Source: Ruminococcus sp. | GTDB lineage: Bacteria; Bacillota; Clostridia; Oscillospirales; Acutalibacteraceae | Assembly (NCBI GenBank): GCA_004555265.1 | Contig: SFIQ01000009.1 | Location: forward strand, 1 to 64,000 | DNA: 64,000 nucleotides | Direction of reading: 5' to 3' | In this document: positions 42,230 to 51,282 of the stretch, in pieces | Numbering within the stretch: the first letter of the stretch is position 1 | Layout: each line of letters begins with the position of its first letter | The notes under the pieces: generated by a model | Seen by the model: the letters and a program-made list of their open reading frames with translations, nothing else | Databases searched by the model: none | Told to the model about the DNA's origin: nothing | Program-made: the position numbers and the translations under genes

Positions 42230-43918
42230 ATGGCAAATTACATTAAACTGAAAAAATCAAACTGCAAAAACTGCTATAAATGCATTCGCAACTGTCCGGT
42301 GAAATCCATCAGTTTTTCGGGTACGCAGGCGCAGATTGTCGAGGATGAGTGCGTGCTTTGCGGCATGTGCTTTGTTGCCTGCCCGCAAAACGCCAAGGAA
42401 ATCCGCAACGATGTCGAAAGCGCGAAGGCGTTGCTCAAAGGCGACGCGCCCGTCTATGTCAGCGTAGCGCCGTCTTTTGCGGCAAATTACGAGGGCGTCA
42501 GTATGGCGTCTATGCGCAAAGCGCTTACGGATTTGGGCTTTGCCGGGGCGGAGGAGACCGCCATTGGGGCAACCGTGGTCAAAAATGAATATGACCGTAT
42601 GGTGAACCTCTCGGAACAGGATGTTATTATCGGTACTTGCTGTCACACGGTCAACCTGCTTATCCAAAAGCACTTTACCGAAGCGCTCCCGTATCTTGCA
42701 AAAGTGCAGTCGCCGATGCAGGTGCATTGCGAACTGCTCAAAAAAGAGCATCCCGGCGCAAAGACGGTGTTTATCGGCCCGTGCATTTCCAAAAAGGCCG
42801 AGGGTGAGGATTACGAAGGCATTGTCGACTGTGTTTTGACTTTTGAAGAATTAGACGATTGGATGCAAGCCGAAAATGTCACCTTTGAACCGTTGGAGGA
42901 TACCGACGGCAAGGCGGGCAAAGCGCGCTTTTTCCCGACTTCGGGCGGTATTTTAAAGTCGATGCTTTGCGAAAATAACGATTACAGTTATCTTGCGGTG
43001 GACGGGATGTCCTCGTGCATTCACGCCATTAAAGATATTATCGACGGCAATATTCACCATTGCTTTATCGAAATGTCCGCTTGCCCCGGCAGTTGTATCG
43101 GCGGCCCTGCAATGAACAAGAGCCACCGTGCGCCCGTCAAGGGCTATATGGCGGTGGAAAAATTCGCAAAGCAGGCAAACGGCGGCGATTTCGAGGTCGA
43201 ACAGCCCGACAGCGCGGATATTTCCAAAAACCTGATTTATTTAAAGAAAGACAAACCCAAAGCGGGCAGTCGCGCGATTGAAGAAATCTTACATAAAATG
43301 GGCAAAATGCGCCCCGAGGACGAACTCAACTGCGGCTCGTGCGGGTACAACACCTGCCGCGAAAAAGCACAGGCGGTTTTAGACGGCAAAGCGGATTTGT
43401 CAATGTGCCTGCCGTTCCTCAAAGATAAAGCGGAAACCTTCTCCGACAACATCATTCACAACACGCCCAACGGCATTCTCATTTTGAATGAGGAAATGGA
43501 AGTGCAGCAGATTAACGCCGCCGCGCGCAACATTCTCAACATTCGCCACCAAAACGATGTGTTGGGTGAGCCGGTTGTGCGCATTATGGAGCCGTTTGAT
43601 TTTATCGAGGTGCTCTCCAGCGGTATCGGGATTCACGACAAGCGCGTTTACCTTGCCGAATATAACAAATATATCGAAGAAACCATCATCTACGACCGTA
43701 TGTATCACATTTTGATGTGCATTATGCGTGACATTACGGCAGAGGAAGAGGAAAAATCGAAAAAAGAGGAAATGAGCCGCCACACGATTGAAGTGACCGA
43801 TAAAGTCATTGAAAAGCAAATGCGTATCGTGCAGGAGATTGCCTCTCTGCTCGGCGAAACCACGGCGGAAACCAAAATCGCGCTGACCAATCTCAAGGAG
43901 TCGCTGAAAGATGAATAA
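42230..43918 (+). CDS. Putative sensory [FeFe] hydrogenase with PAS domain (group C-like, HydS type)
   Basis: The 562-residue protein has two [4Fe-4S] motifs (NCKNCYKCIRNCP and CVLCGMCFVACP), then a hydrogenase-like domain with three H-cluster regions: GTCCHTVN (near 136; canonical motif is TSCCP), FIGPCISKKAE (near 181) and EMSACPGSCIGGPAMN (near 281). A further CGSCGYNTC Fe-S motif follows (near 367) and then a C-terminal PAS domain (about 405-505) and coiled tail. This order matches sensory [FeFe] hydrogenases, thought to sense H2 and signal through the PAS domain. GGAGGAAC lies 6 bases before the ATG at 42230. The 8-base overlap with the phosphatase gene suggests tight coupling. Confidence 0.9.
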   Translation: MANYIKLKKSNCKNCYKCIRNCPVKSISFSGTQAQIVEDECVLCGMCFVACPQNAKEIRNDVESAKALLKGDAPVYVSVAPSFAANYEGVSMASMRKALTDLGFAGAEETAIGATVVKNEYDRMVNLSEQDVIIGTCCHTVNLLIQKHFTEALPYLAKVQSPMQVHCELLKKEHPGAKTVFIGPCISKKAEGEDYEGIVDCVLTFEELDDWMQAENVTFEPLEDTDGKAGKARFFPTSGGILKSMLCENNDYSYLAVDGMSSCIHAIKDIIDGNIHHCFIEMSACPGSCIGGPAMNKSHRAPVKGYMAVEKFAKQANGGDFEVEQPDSADISKNLIYLKKDKPKAGSRAIEEILHKMGKMRPEDELNCGSCGYNTCREKAQAVLDGKADLSMCLPFLKDKAETFSDNIIHNTPNGILILNEEMEVQQINAAARNILNIRHQNDVLGEPVVRIMEPFDFIEVLSSGIGIHDKRVYLAEYNKYIEETIIYDRMYHILMCIMRDITAEEEEKSKKEEMSRHTIEVTDKVIEKQMRIVQEIASLLGETTAETKIALTNLKESLKDE

Positions 43919-45083
43919 CTTATGTACCGACATCGGCTATCAAAGCGTCAATAAATTCGGCGAACAGCTTTGCGGCGACCGGGTTGAAATGATTGAACAG
44001 GGCGGCGACAATTATGTTGTCGTTTTGGCGGACGGCCTTGGCAGCGGCGTAAAAGCCAACATTCTTTCCACGCTGACCTCCAAAATCATTTCCACCATGA
44101 TGGCAAACGGGATGAGCCTTGAAAACTGCGTCGAAACGATTGCGGCTACACTGCCGATTTGTGAAGTGCGCAAGGTAGCCTATTCCACATTTACCATTGT
44201 TCGCACCATTGACAACCGCGAGGCGGAAATTATACAATATGATAACCCGCAGCTCATTATGCTGCGGGACGGCAAAAATTACGATTACCCGAAAACCGCA
44301 ATGGAAATCGGCGGCAAAATGATTTACAAAACCAAAGTCGATTTGCAAAAAAACGATTTTTTGGTGTTCACAAGCGACGGTGCAATTTGGGCGGGCGTCG
44401 GCACTTCTATGAATTTCGGCTGGGAACGCGACCAAATTATTGCATTTTTGGAAAAAATGTATAATTCGGAATTCACCGCAAAAACGATGTCCGCACTGCT
44501 TTTGGACGAGTGTTGCCGTCTGTACGGCGGCAAGCCCGGCGATGACACCACCGTTTGCACCGTCAAAATCCGCGAACGCAAAAGCGTCAATTTGATGTTA
44601 GGCCCGCCGCGCGACCCGAAGGATGTCAACAAAATGATGTCGCTGTTTTTCGCAAAAGAGGGCAAGCACATTGTCTGCGGCGGCACCACCTCCACGCTTG
44701 CGGGTGAATTCTTGGGCAAGCCTGTCGAAACGCTTTTGGATTATTTCGACCCCGAAATTCCGCCGATTGCCAAAATCGAGGGCGTGGATTTGGTCACGGA
44801 GGGTGTTATCACATTAAGCCGTGTATTGGAACAGGCGAAATCCTACCACGAAGCGGACGCGATTTATGCCGATTGGAATGTCAAGCAGGACGGCGCTTCC
44901 TTGATTTCGCGCATGCTGTTTGAGGAGGCGACCGACATCAACTTCTTTGTCGGCAGGGCGATTAACCCCGCACACCAAAACCCGAATTTGCCCATCACCT
45001 TTAACATCAAAATGCATTTGGTGGAGGAATTGTCGGAGCTTTTGAAAAATATGGGTAAGCGCGTGAAGGTCAGTTATTTTTAA
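43911..45083 (+). CDS. SpoIIE/PP2C-family serine phosphatase with unknown C-terminal half
   Basis: The 390-residue protein has a PPM/SpoIIE phosphatase domain in its first 220 residues (VVLADGLGSGVKAN, SDGAIWAGVG, and GDDTTVCTVKI at the end) and an unassigned C-terminal half (about 225-390). It overlaps the sensory hydrogenase gene, so the likely signal route is H-cluster to PAS to phosphatase. Partner proteins may include an anti-sigma antagonist or the phosphotransferase upstream (inference). The start is the ATG at 43911, inside the preceding gene end. Confidence 0.85.
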   Translation: MNNLCTDIGYQSVNKFGEQLCGDRVEMIEQGGDNYVVVLADGLGSGVKANILSTLTSKIISTMMANGMSLENCVETIAATLPICEVRKVAYSTFTIVRTIDNREAEIIQYDNPQLIMLRDGKNYDYPKTAMEIGGKMIYKTKVDLQKNDFLVFTSDGAIWAGVGTSMNFGWERDQIIAFLEKMYNSEFTAKTMSALLLDECCRLYGGKPGDDTTVCTVKIRERKSVNLMLGPPRDPKDVNKMMSLFFAKEGKHIVCGGTTSTLAGEFLGKPVETLLDYFDPEIPPIAKIEGVDLVTEGVITLSRVLEQAKSYHEADAIYADWNVKQDGASLISRMLFEEATDINFFVGRAINPAHQNPNLPITFNIKMHLVEELSELLKNMGKRVKVSYF

Positions 45084-45095
45084 AGGAGAACAGAT

Positions 45096-46544
45096 ATGGG
45101 AAAAGAAGGCAGAAAATTTGATACCAAAATTCAGTATCTGAAATATAAGGTACTGCGCGAAGTGGCGAGAATTGCGTTCGAGGGGGACGAATTTGAGCTT
45201 GCCAACAGTTTTAACGATATTGCAAAGGTCGTTGCGCCCGGTCCCAAGGCGACAATGCGTTGTTGTATTTATAAAGAGCGCGCCATTATTGCCGAGCGTA
45301 TCAAAATGGCGTGCGGCGGCGACAAAACCAACCCCAATGTGATTGAAGTGATTGACATTGCCTGTGATGAATGTCCGGCTTCCGGCTATCAGGTGTCGCA
45401 GGATTGCCGCGGCTGTATTGCCCACCGCTGTGAAGATGTCTGCAAGCGCGATGCGATCACTTTTGACGAAAACCAAAAAGCGCATATTGACAAATCCAAA
45501 TGCGTGGACTGCGGCGCGTGCGCCAAGGTCTGCCCGTATTCTGCGATTTCCAATTATAAGCGCCCGTGCGAAAAAGCGTGCAAGATCAAAGCCATTTCGA
45601 TGAAAAACGATGAAATGCGCGCGGCGCATATCAACAATGACAAGTGCATTTCCTGCGGTGCGTGCGAATATATGTGCCCGTTCGGCGCGATTGTCGATAA
45701 GTCCTATATTTTGGATGTCATCAGCATTCTCAAAAAGAGCGAAAAGAATACAAAATACAAAACCTACGCCGTGGTGGCCCCCTCAATTTCGAGCCAGTTC
45801 ACCTATGCCAAGTTGGGGCAGGTGATTGCCGCAATCAAAGAATTGGGCTTTTACAGCGTGGTTGAAGCGGCGCTCGGTGCGGACATCGTTTCGTATTATG
45901 AGGCGCAAGAACTCGCCGAAAAAGGCTTTTTGACAAGCTCCTGCTGTCCTGCGTTTGTCGATTATATCCACAAGAGCTTCCCGCAGCTTGCCGACAAGAT
46001 TTCACACAACCTTTCCCCGATGGCGGCGATTGCAAAGTATATCAAAGACAACGACCCCGACTGCAAAATTGTCTTTATCGGGCCGTGCACCGCCAAGAAA
46101 AAAGAAATTCAGCAAGAGCGCGTCGGCGCGGTGATTGACTCCGTTTTGACCTTTGAGGAATTGCAGGCGCTGTTTGACAGCCGCGATATGGATTTGTCGG
46201 AACTGCCCGAAGATGTGCTGGACAACGCTTCGTACTTCGGCAGAATTTTTGCCCGCAGCGGCGGTCTTCGGGACTCCGTTGCGCAGTCCATCAAAGAGCA
46301 GAATTTGGATGTAGAGTACAATCCGATTGCTTGCGACGGCATTGAGGAATGCCGTTTGGCACTGCTCAAAGCCAACAAAGGGATACTGCCCAACAACTTT
46401 ATTGAGGGTATGGCGTGCGTTGGCGGCTGTATCGGCGGCGCGGGTTGCTTGACCCACGAAGCACGCGACAAGGCAGAAGTCGATAAATACGGCAAAGAGG
46501 CAATGGAAAAAACGATTACCGAAGCCATCAGCATACTAAAATAA
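45096..46544 (+). CDS. Monomeric [FeFe] hydrogenase (group B-like)
   Basis: The 482-residue protein has an N-terminal region with many Cys (CDECPASGYQ, CRGCIAHRCEDVC), two [4Fe-4S] ferredoxin motifs (CVDCGACAKVCP and CISCGACEYMCP) and a complete H-cluster domain: TSSCCPAFVDY (near 280), FIGPCTAKKKE (near 328) and EGMACVGGCIGGAGC (near 438). All three H-cluster motifs are near-canonical, so it should be a catalytic hydrogenase, probably H2 evolving with reduced ferredoxin from PFOR. AAAGGAGAAC lies 7 bases before the ATG. It closes the operon at a terminator. The maturases HydE/F/G are not in the window. Confidence 0.92.
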   Translation: MGKEGRKFDTKIQYLKYKVLREVARIAFEGDEFELANSFNDIAKVVAPGPKATMRCCIYKERAIIAERIKMACGGDKTNPNVIEVIDIACDECPASGYQVSQDCRGCIAHRCEDVCKRDAITFDENQKAHIDKSKCVDCGACAKVCPYSAISNYKRPCEKACKIKAISMKNDEMRAAHINNDKCISCGACEYMCPFGAIVDKSYILDVISILKKSEKNTKYKTYAVVAPSISSQFTYAKLGQVIAAIKELGFYSVVEAALGADIVSYYEAQELAEKGFLTSSCCPAFVDYIHKSFPQLADKISHNLSPMAAIAKYIKDNDPDCKIVFIGPCTAKKKEIQQERVGAVIDSVLTFEELQALFDSRDMDLSELPEDVLDNASYFGRIFARSGGLRDSVAQSIKEQNLDVEYNPIACDGIEECRLALLKANKGILPNNFIEGMACVGGCIGGAGCLTHEARDKAEVDKYGKEAMEKTITEAISILK

Positions 46545-46562
46545 GCAAAAAATCGCATATTG

Positions 46563-46595
46563 AAAGGGGCGGTGCATTGCGCATTGTCCCTTTTT
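46563..46595 (+). terminator. Terminator after the hydrogenase operon
   Basis: AAAGGGGC pairs with GTCCCTTT with an inner TGC/GCA pair and a T run follows. Confidence 0.7.
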
Positions 46596-46668
46596 GTATA
46601 AACTTAGAAATTTTTGCCAATCCTTTCTGCACAAGACGAAATTGTCTTATACGAAAGGATTGAACAGT

Positions 46669-47301
46669 ATGTTTGACTTCAAAAAGAAAGAAACCCGCCG
46701 CAAATTGGAACTTTCCTTGCTTTGCGGACTGATGATCACCGTTTTATTGAGCGTCACCTCGTTCGGCGCCTCGTGCGGCAATATCCGAAACGAGGTTTTG
46801 CGTATGCATGTCATCGCAAATTCCGACAGTGCAGAAGACCAAGCCGTGAAACTCAAAGTGCGCGACGCCGTGCTCGCGGCAGGTAAAGACCTATTTGACG
46901 GTTCTGTCTCCGCCGCCGAAGCCGAAACTGTTTTAAACAGCGAAAAACAAATGTTACAACAAGCCGCCGAAACAGTTTTGCGCGAAAACGGTTTTTCATA
47001 CGGTGCGCGTGTCGAAATCGGCAAAGATTTTTTCAATACCCGCACCTATGACGGCAAAGTCACCCTGCCCGCAGGCGAATACGAGGCGGTGCGCGTGATT
47101 TTGGGCGAGGGAGAGGGGCAAAATTGGTGGTGCGTGATGTTCCCGCCGCTGTGTCTCCCCGCCGCCGAAGCGGAGGCGGAAATGGGCGATGTTCTCCCCG
47201 AACACGAAGCGGAGATTACCGAGCGCAACCCGCGGTATGAAGCACGGTTTAAAATCATAGAGCTGTTTGAAAAACTGTCCGAAAAAACGCGGGCGGAATA
47301 A
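46669..47301 (+). CDS. spoIIR: Stage II sporulation protein R
   Basis: SpoIIR is the secreted forespore signal that activates SpoIIGA and so sigma-E in the mother cell. The 210-residue protein has a signal or anchor helix (15-35) and the family hallmarks LRMHVIANSDSAEDQAVKLK and GEGQNWWCVMFPPLC. AAAGGA lies 10 bases before the ATG at 46669. It supports the view that the organism makes endospores. Upstream in-frame codons are not conserved. Confidence 0.93.
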   Translation: MFDFKKKETRRKLELSLLCGLMITVLLSVTSFGASCGNIRNEVLRMHVIANSDSAEDQAVKLKVRDAVLAAGKDLFDGSVSAAEAETVLNSEKQMLQQAAETVLRENGFSYGARVEIGKDFFNTRTYDGKVTLPAGEYEAVRVILGEGEGQNWWCVMFPPLCLPAAEAEAEMGDVLPEHEAEITERNPRYEARFKIIELFEKLSEKTRAE

Positions 47302-47322
47302 CGAGAACAGGCGCGTTTCACC

Positions 47323-47350
47323 TTGACTTTTCTGCGGTTTTTGTTATAAT
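47323..47350 (+). promoter_or_regulatory. Promoter of the GH20-asparaginase operon
   Basis: TTGACT and TATAAT boxes are separated by 16 bases, 32 bases before the GTG start of the GH20 gene. Confidence 0.7.
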
Positions 47351-47382
47351 CAATTTGACAAAAATACGCGGAGGGTTAACAA

Positions 47383-48942
47383 GTGCTGAAATACAATATT
47401 ATTCCGAAGCCGAACCGTTACCAGTCGCTTGAAGGGGCATATACCGTTTCTTCGGGCACCGAGGTGCTTTGCGTACAGCAGTTTGTTTCCGCAGGGAACT
47501 TCCTGACGGAATATTTAAAGACCAAGCCTGTCTCGGGCGAGGGTGCCATTAAGTTTCGCAAAACGGACGGTATGTCGCCCGAAAGCTATACTTTAAAAGT
47601 GACAAATGACGGGATTACCGTCACCGCCTCCGATGAACGCGGCGCGTTTTACGGTGCGGTCACCTTAAAAATGATTTTGATGCAGGCGCAAAAGCAGGAC
47701 GGTAAAGCCACCGTCAACGGGCTGTTCATTGAAGATAAACCGCATTACGGCTACCGTGGTTTGCAAATGGACGAAAGCCGCCACTTCTTCGGCAAAGAGG
47801 TTGTCAAGCGCGTGCTTGACCAAATGGCAATGCTCAAACTCAATACATTGCATTGGCATTTGTCCGATGACCAAGGCTTCCGCATTGAAAGCAAGGCGTT
47901 TCCGCTGCTCAACGAAATCGGTTCCCGCCGCCAATATGCAGGCTTTAAGGGTATGGGTCTTGACTATCGCGGGGAGGAATATTACCACTATTACACACAG
48001 GACGAAATCCGTGAAATCGTTGCCTATGCGAAGAAACTGTATATTGATGTCATTCCCGAAATCGACATTCCCGGGCACACCAGTGCGATTTTGGCGGCGT
48101 ACCCTGCACTTTCCTGTAAGGGCGAAGAAACAACCGTAAAATGCGAAAACGGCATTTTTGAGGAAATCCTGTGTGCAGGGAATGAGGAGGTTTACGATTT
48201 CCTCGACAAGCTGTTTGCCGAAATCTGCCCGCTGTTTGAAAGCCGTTATTTCCACATCGGCGGCGATGAGGCGGCGAAGGGGCATAAGATTTGGGATACC
48301 TGCCCGAAGTGTCAGGCGGTGGTAAAAGAACAGGGCTTAAAAGATGCCAAGGAGTTGCAGGGCTATTTTATGTCCCGCGCCAACGAAATTGTCAAAAAGT
48401 ACGGCAAAACCGCCATTGCGTGGAATGACTGCATTAACGACAGCTTTGATGAAAGCATTGTCTGTCAGTATTGGATTTCCCATAACCTCGGCGCGGTGCG
48501 CAAACAGGCGTATAAGCGCGATTTGATTATGTCGCCCGACAGCCATTTTTATTTCGATGTGAAATATGCGCGCATACCGCTGAAAAAAGTCTATAAATTC
48601 AACGAAGTCAAAGCAGGCTTCGGCAAACCCGGTCAGCGTATCCGCGGCATAGAGTGCGAGCATTGGTCGGAATGGATAGACACCGAGGATGCGTTGCAGT
48701 TTGCCATGTTTCCGCGTGCCGTGGCCTTCGCGGAGGTCGCGTGGACGGAACTCGAAAACCGCCGTTATAAGGATTTCAAAAAACGCTTGGCATGGTATAA
48801 AACCTATATGCAGAAAAAGGGAATTAACTATTCCCGCGTGGAAAAACGCACTTGGGGCGTAAAAGCCTTACCGATTTACCATCTCGGCAAGGACGGGAAA
48901 GAATATCAAAAGAGCGAAGCGTTGAAAGCAAAAGAAAATTAA
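47383..48942 (+). CDS. Beta-N-acetylhexosaminidase, GH20
   Basis: The 519-residue enzyme should remove terminal GlcNAc or GalNAc from glycans. It has an N-terminal GH20b domain and the barrel with YRGLQMDESRHFF, HWHLSDDQGFRIESK, PEIDIPGHTSAILAAYP and the catalytic pair Asp295-Glu296 in HIGGDEAAKGHK. No signal peptide is visible, so it is probably cytoplasmic, which fits salvage of imported amino sugars. GTG start with GGAGGG 7 bases upstream. First gene of a likely five-gene operon up to 52272. Confidence 0.93.
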   Translation: MLKYNIIPKPNRYQSLEGAYTVSSGTEVLCVQQFVSAGNFLTEYLKTKPVSGEGAIKFRKTDGMSPESYTLKVTNDGITVTASDERGAFYGAVTLKMILMQAQKQDGKATVNGLFIEDKPHYGYRGLQMDESRHFFGKEVVKRVLDQMAMLKLNTLHWHLSDDQGFRIESKAFPLLNEIGSRRQYAGFKGMGLDYRGEEYYHYYTQDEIREIVAYAKKLYIDVIPEIDIPGHTSAILAAYPALSCKGEETTVKCENGIFEEILCAGNEEVYDFLDKLFAEICPLFESRYFHIGGDEAAKGHKIWDTCPKCQAVVKEQGLKDAKELQGYFMSRANEIVKKYGKTAIAWNDCINDSFDESIVCQYWISHNLGAVRKQAYKRDLIMSPDSHFYFDVKYARIPLKKVYKFNEVKAGFGKPGQRIRGIECEHWSEWIDTEDALQFAMFPRAVAFAEVAWTELENRRYKDFKKRLAWYKTYMQKKGINYSRVEKRTWGVKALPIYHLGKDGKEYQKSEALKAKEN

Positions 48943-48957
48943 GGAGTAAACATAACA

Positions 48958-49845
48958 ATGTCTGAATTTATTTTATCCTGTTGTTCCACGGCGGATATGC
49001 CGCTGGAATTCTTCCAAACCCGCAATGTACAGTTGGTTTGTTTCCATTTTACCATGGACGGTACGGAATATGCCGATGACCTCGGGCAATCCATTCCGTT
49101 TGACGAGTTTTATCAGCGCATTGCCGACGGTGCTGAGCCGACCACTTCGCAGGTCAATGTCCAGCAGTATATTGAATTTTTTGAGCCGTTTTTAAAAGAG
49201 GGCAAAGATATTTTGCATATCGTTTTTTCAAGCGGCCTTTCCGGCTCGTACAATTCCGCTTGTATTGCGCGCGATACGCTCTCCGAGCAATATCCCGACA
49301 ACAAAATTTATTTGGTGGACTCCCTCGCGGCGTCCTCGGGTTACGGACTTTTGGTCGATACCGCGGCGGATATGCGCGACAGCGGCAAATCCGCCGAAGA
49401 AATCGTTGCGTGGTTAGAAGAAAACAAGTTAAACTTGCACCATTGGTTTTTCTCCACCGACTTAACCAGTTATATCCGCGGTGGCAGAGTGTCGCCGGTG
49501 GCGGGCTTTTTCGGTACAATGCTTAAAATCTGCCCGCTTTTAAATGTCAATAATGAGGGCAAACTCATTCCGCGCACAAAATGCCGCGGCAAATCCAAAG
49601 CCGTTGAGGAAATTGTGGCGCAAATGGTCGCCCACGCCGAAGGCGGTTTGGACTATTCGGGTAAGTGCTTTATTTCCAATTCCGCTTGCCTTGCCGATGC
49701 AGAAACGGTGGCTTCGCGCGTGGAGGAAACCTTTAAAAACTTAAACGGCAAAGTGATGATAAACAATATCGGCACGGTCATCGGCTCGCACACAGGCCCC
49801 GGTACGGTTGCGCTGTTCTTCTACGGCGACAAACGCGGCGAATAA
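48958..49845 (+). CDS. DegV/FakB-family fatty-acid-binding protein
   Basis: The 295-residue protein has the DegV fold: the N-terminal SCCSTADMPL segment, SQVNVQQY, FSSGLSGSYNSA, VDSLAASSGYG and TSYIRGGRVSP. DegV (FakB) proteins bind a fatty acid and present it to the FakA kinase. AAGGAG is present before the ATG, 15 bases after the GH20 gene. A FakA-like C-terminal domain protein is at 34170, but the full FakA kinase is not in the window. Confidence 0.92.
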   Translation: MSEFILSCCSTADMPLEFFQTRNVQLVCFHFTMDGTEYADDLGQSIPFDEFYQRIADGAEPTTSQVNVQQYIEFFEPFLKEGKDILHIVFSSGLSGSYNSACIARDTLSEQYPDNKIYLVDSLAASSGYGLLVDTAADMRDSGKSAEEIVAWLEENKLNLHHWFFSTDLTSYIRGGRVSPVAGFFGTMLKICPLLNVNNEGKLIPRTKCRGKSKAVEEIVAQMVAHAEGGLDYSGKCFISNSACLADAETVASRVEETFKNLNGKVMINNIGTVIGSHTGPGTVALFFYGDKRGE

Positions 49846-49850
49846 CCCGT

Positions 49851-50321
49851 ATGACACGCATTTTGTTCGTCTGCCACGGCAACATTTGCCGCAGCCCGAT
49901 GGCGGAATTTATATTCAAAGATTTGGCGCAAAAACGGGGCGTTGCCGACCGCTTTTTCGTGCAGTCCGCGGCGACCAGCAGTGAAGAAATCTGCGGTACG
50001 GTGGGCAATCCTGTGTACCCGCCCGCCCGTGCGCAGTTAGAAAAGCACGGCATTTCCTGCGCGGGAAAACGCGCCGCGCAACTGCGAAAAGATGATTATG
50101 ATCGATACGATTTGTTCGTCTGTATGGACGACAACAATATTCGGAATATCGGGTATATTTTTCCAATAGACCCACAGAAAAAAGTTTGTAAATTGCTCGA
50201 TTTTACCGCGCGCGGCGGCAATGTTGCCGACCCGTGGTATACGCGCGATTTCGACCAAGCATACCGCGATATATTTGACGGCTGTTCTGCGCTTTTGGAA
50301 ACGCTGTTACAAGAAAAATAA
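49851..50321 (+). CDS. Low-molecular-weight protein-tyrosine phosphatase
   Basis: The 156-residue protein has the CX5R loop CHGNICRS (residues 8-15) and the late acid in VADPWYTRDFDQAYRDI, together diagnostic for the LMW-PTP family. Known roles include dephosphorylating bacterial tyrosine kinases in capsule synthesis, and other phospho-proteins. It starts 5 bases after the DegV gene stop, so the two are translationally linked. No tyrosine kinase gene is in the window. Confidence 0.93.
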   Translation: MTRILFVCHGNICRSPMAEFIFKDLAQKRGVADRFFVQSAATSSEEICGTVGNPVYPPARAQLEKHGISCAGKRAAQLRKDDYDRYDLFVCMDDNNIRNIGYIFPIDPQKKVCKLLDFTARGGNVADPWYTRDFDQAYRDIFDGCSALLETLLQEK

Positions 50322-50377
50322 GGAACTGTGCAGGCGCAATATTGTTGCGCTTGCATTGCTTTTTAGGAGAAAAATCA

Positions 50378-51277
50378 ATGCAGAAAAAACTACACTATTT
50401 TTATGTCTTTGCCGCAGGCGCGCTGTGGGGCATCATCAGTTTGTTTTTAAAACCTTTATTGGATATGGGCTTTTCACAAATGCAAACCGTTACACTCCGC
50501 TGTTTGCTTGCGGCGGCGGTGTTGGGGATTTATATGCTTCTAAAAGACAAAAGCCTGTTTCGCTTTCGACTTCGGGATATTTGGTGCTTTCTCGGCACAG
50601 GGCTTTTAAGCCTTTTGTTTTTCAGCGTGTGCTATTTTTATTCCATGACCTACAACGGCGTTTGCGTGGCGGTGATTTTACTGTATACTTCGCCCGTGTT
50701 TGTGATGCTGTTGTCTTTGCTGTTGTTCAAAGATAAGATTACATACAAAAAACTGATTGCCGTCGCCCTTACCATTATCGGTTGTGTGTTGGTCAGCGGC
50801 GTTGCGGGTGGGCAGTCTATCGGCGCGGTTGGTATTGTGCTCGGCATATGCTCCGGGCTCGGCTACGCGCTGTACAGCATTTTCAGCCGCTATGCGTTGC
50901 AAAAAAACTATCACAGTATGACCATTTCGTTTTACACCTTTCTGTTTTGCGGGCTCGGCTGTCTGCCGTTTGCAAAGCCCGTTTCGATGGTCGCAAGCCT
51001 TACGCCGAAATCTATTTTGCTTGTGGTTGGCTTGGGTGTTGTCTGTTGCGTTTTGCCGTATCTTTTCTATACCAAAGGCTTGGAATCTGTTGATAATACC
51101 CGTGCGTCTGTGATTGTTGCGGTGGAACCCGTGGTTGCGTCGCTGATTGGCGTTTTTGTGTATCGTGAAAGCGTAACGCCTTTAAAAATTGCGGGCGTTG
51201 TGCTCGTGCTCGCGGCGGTTTTGATATGCAGTACGGCATCCGCCGCGCCGCAAAATGCGGATGAAAAAGGAGCATAA
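50378..51277 (+). CDS. EamA-family (DMT) transporter
   Basis: The 299-residue protein has about ten hydrophobic segments in two EamA repeats: AAGALWGIISLFLKPL early in the first and VGIVLGICSGLGYALYSIF in the second, with a conserved VEPVVASLIGVFVYRES. Members export amino acids or other metabolites. The ATG at 50378 follows TTTAGGAG. It lies 56 bases after the phosphatase gene in the same operon as asparaginase. Confidence 0.88.
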   Translation: MQKKLHYFYVFAAGALWGIISLFLKPLLDMGFSQMQTVTLRCLLAAAVLGIYMLLKDKSLFRFRLRDIWCFLGTGLLSLLFFSVCYFYSMTYNGVCVAVILLYTSPVFVMLLSLLLFKDKITYKKLIAVALTIIGCVLVSGVAGGQSIGAVGIVLGICSGLGYALYSIFSRYALQKNYHSMTISFYTFLFCGLGCLPFAKPVSMVASLTPKSILLVVGLGVVCCVLPYLFYTKGLESVDNTRASVIVAVEPVVASLIGVFVYRESVTPLKIAGVVLVLAAVLICSTASAAPQNADEKGA

Positions 51278-51282
51278 GCAAA

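Noticed and set aside
49851..50321. Arsenate reductase
   Set aside because: The CX5R loop and DPW acid loop fit LMW-PTP; there are no ars genes nearby.
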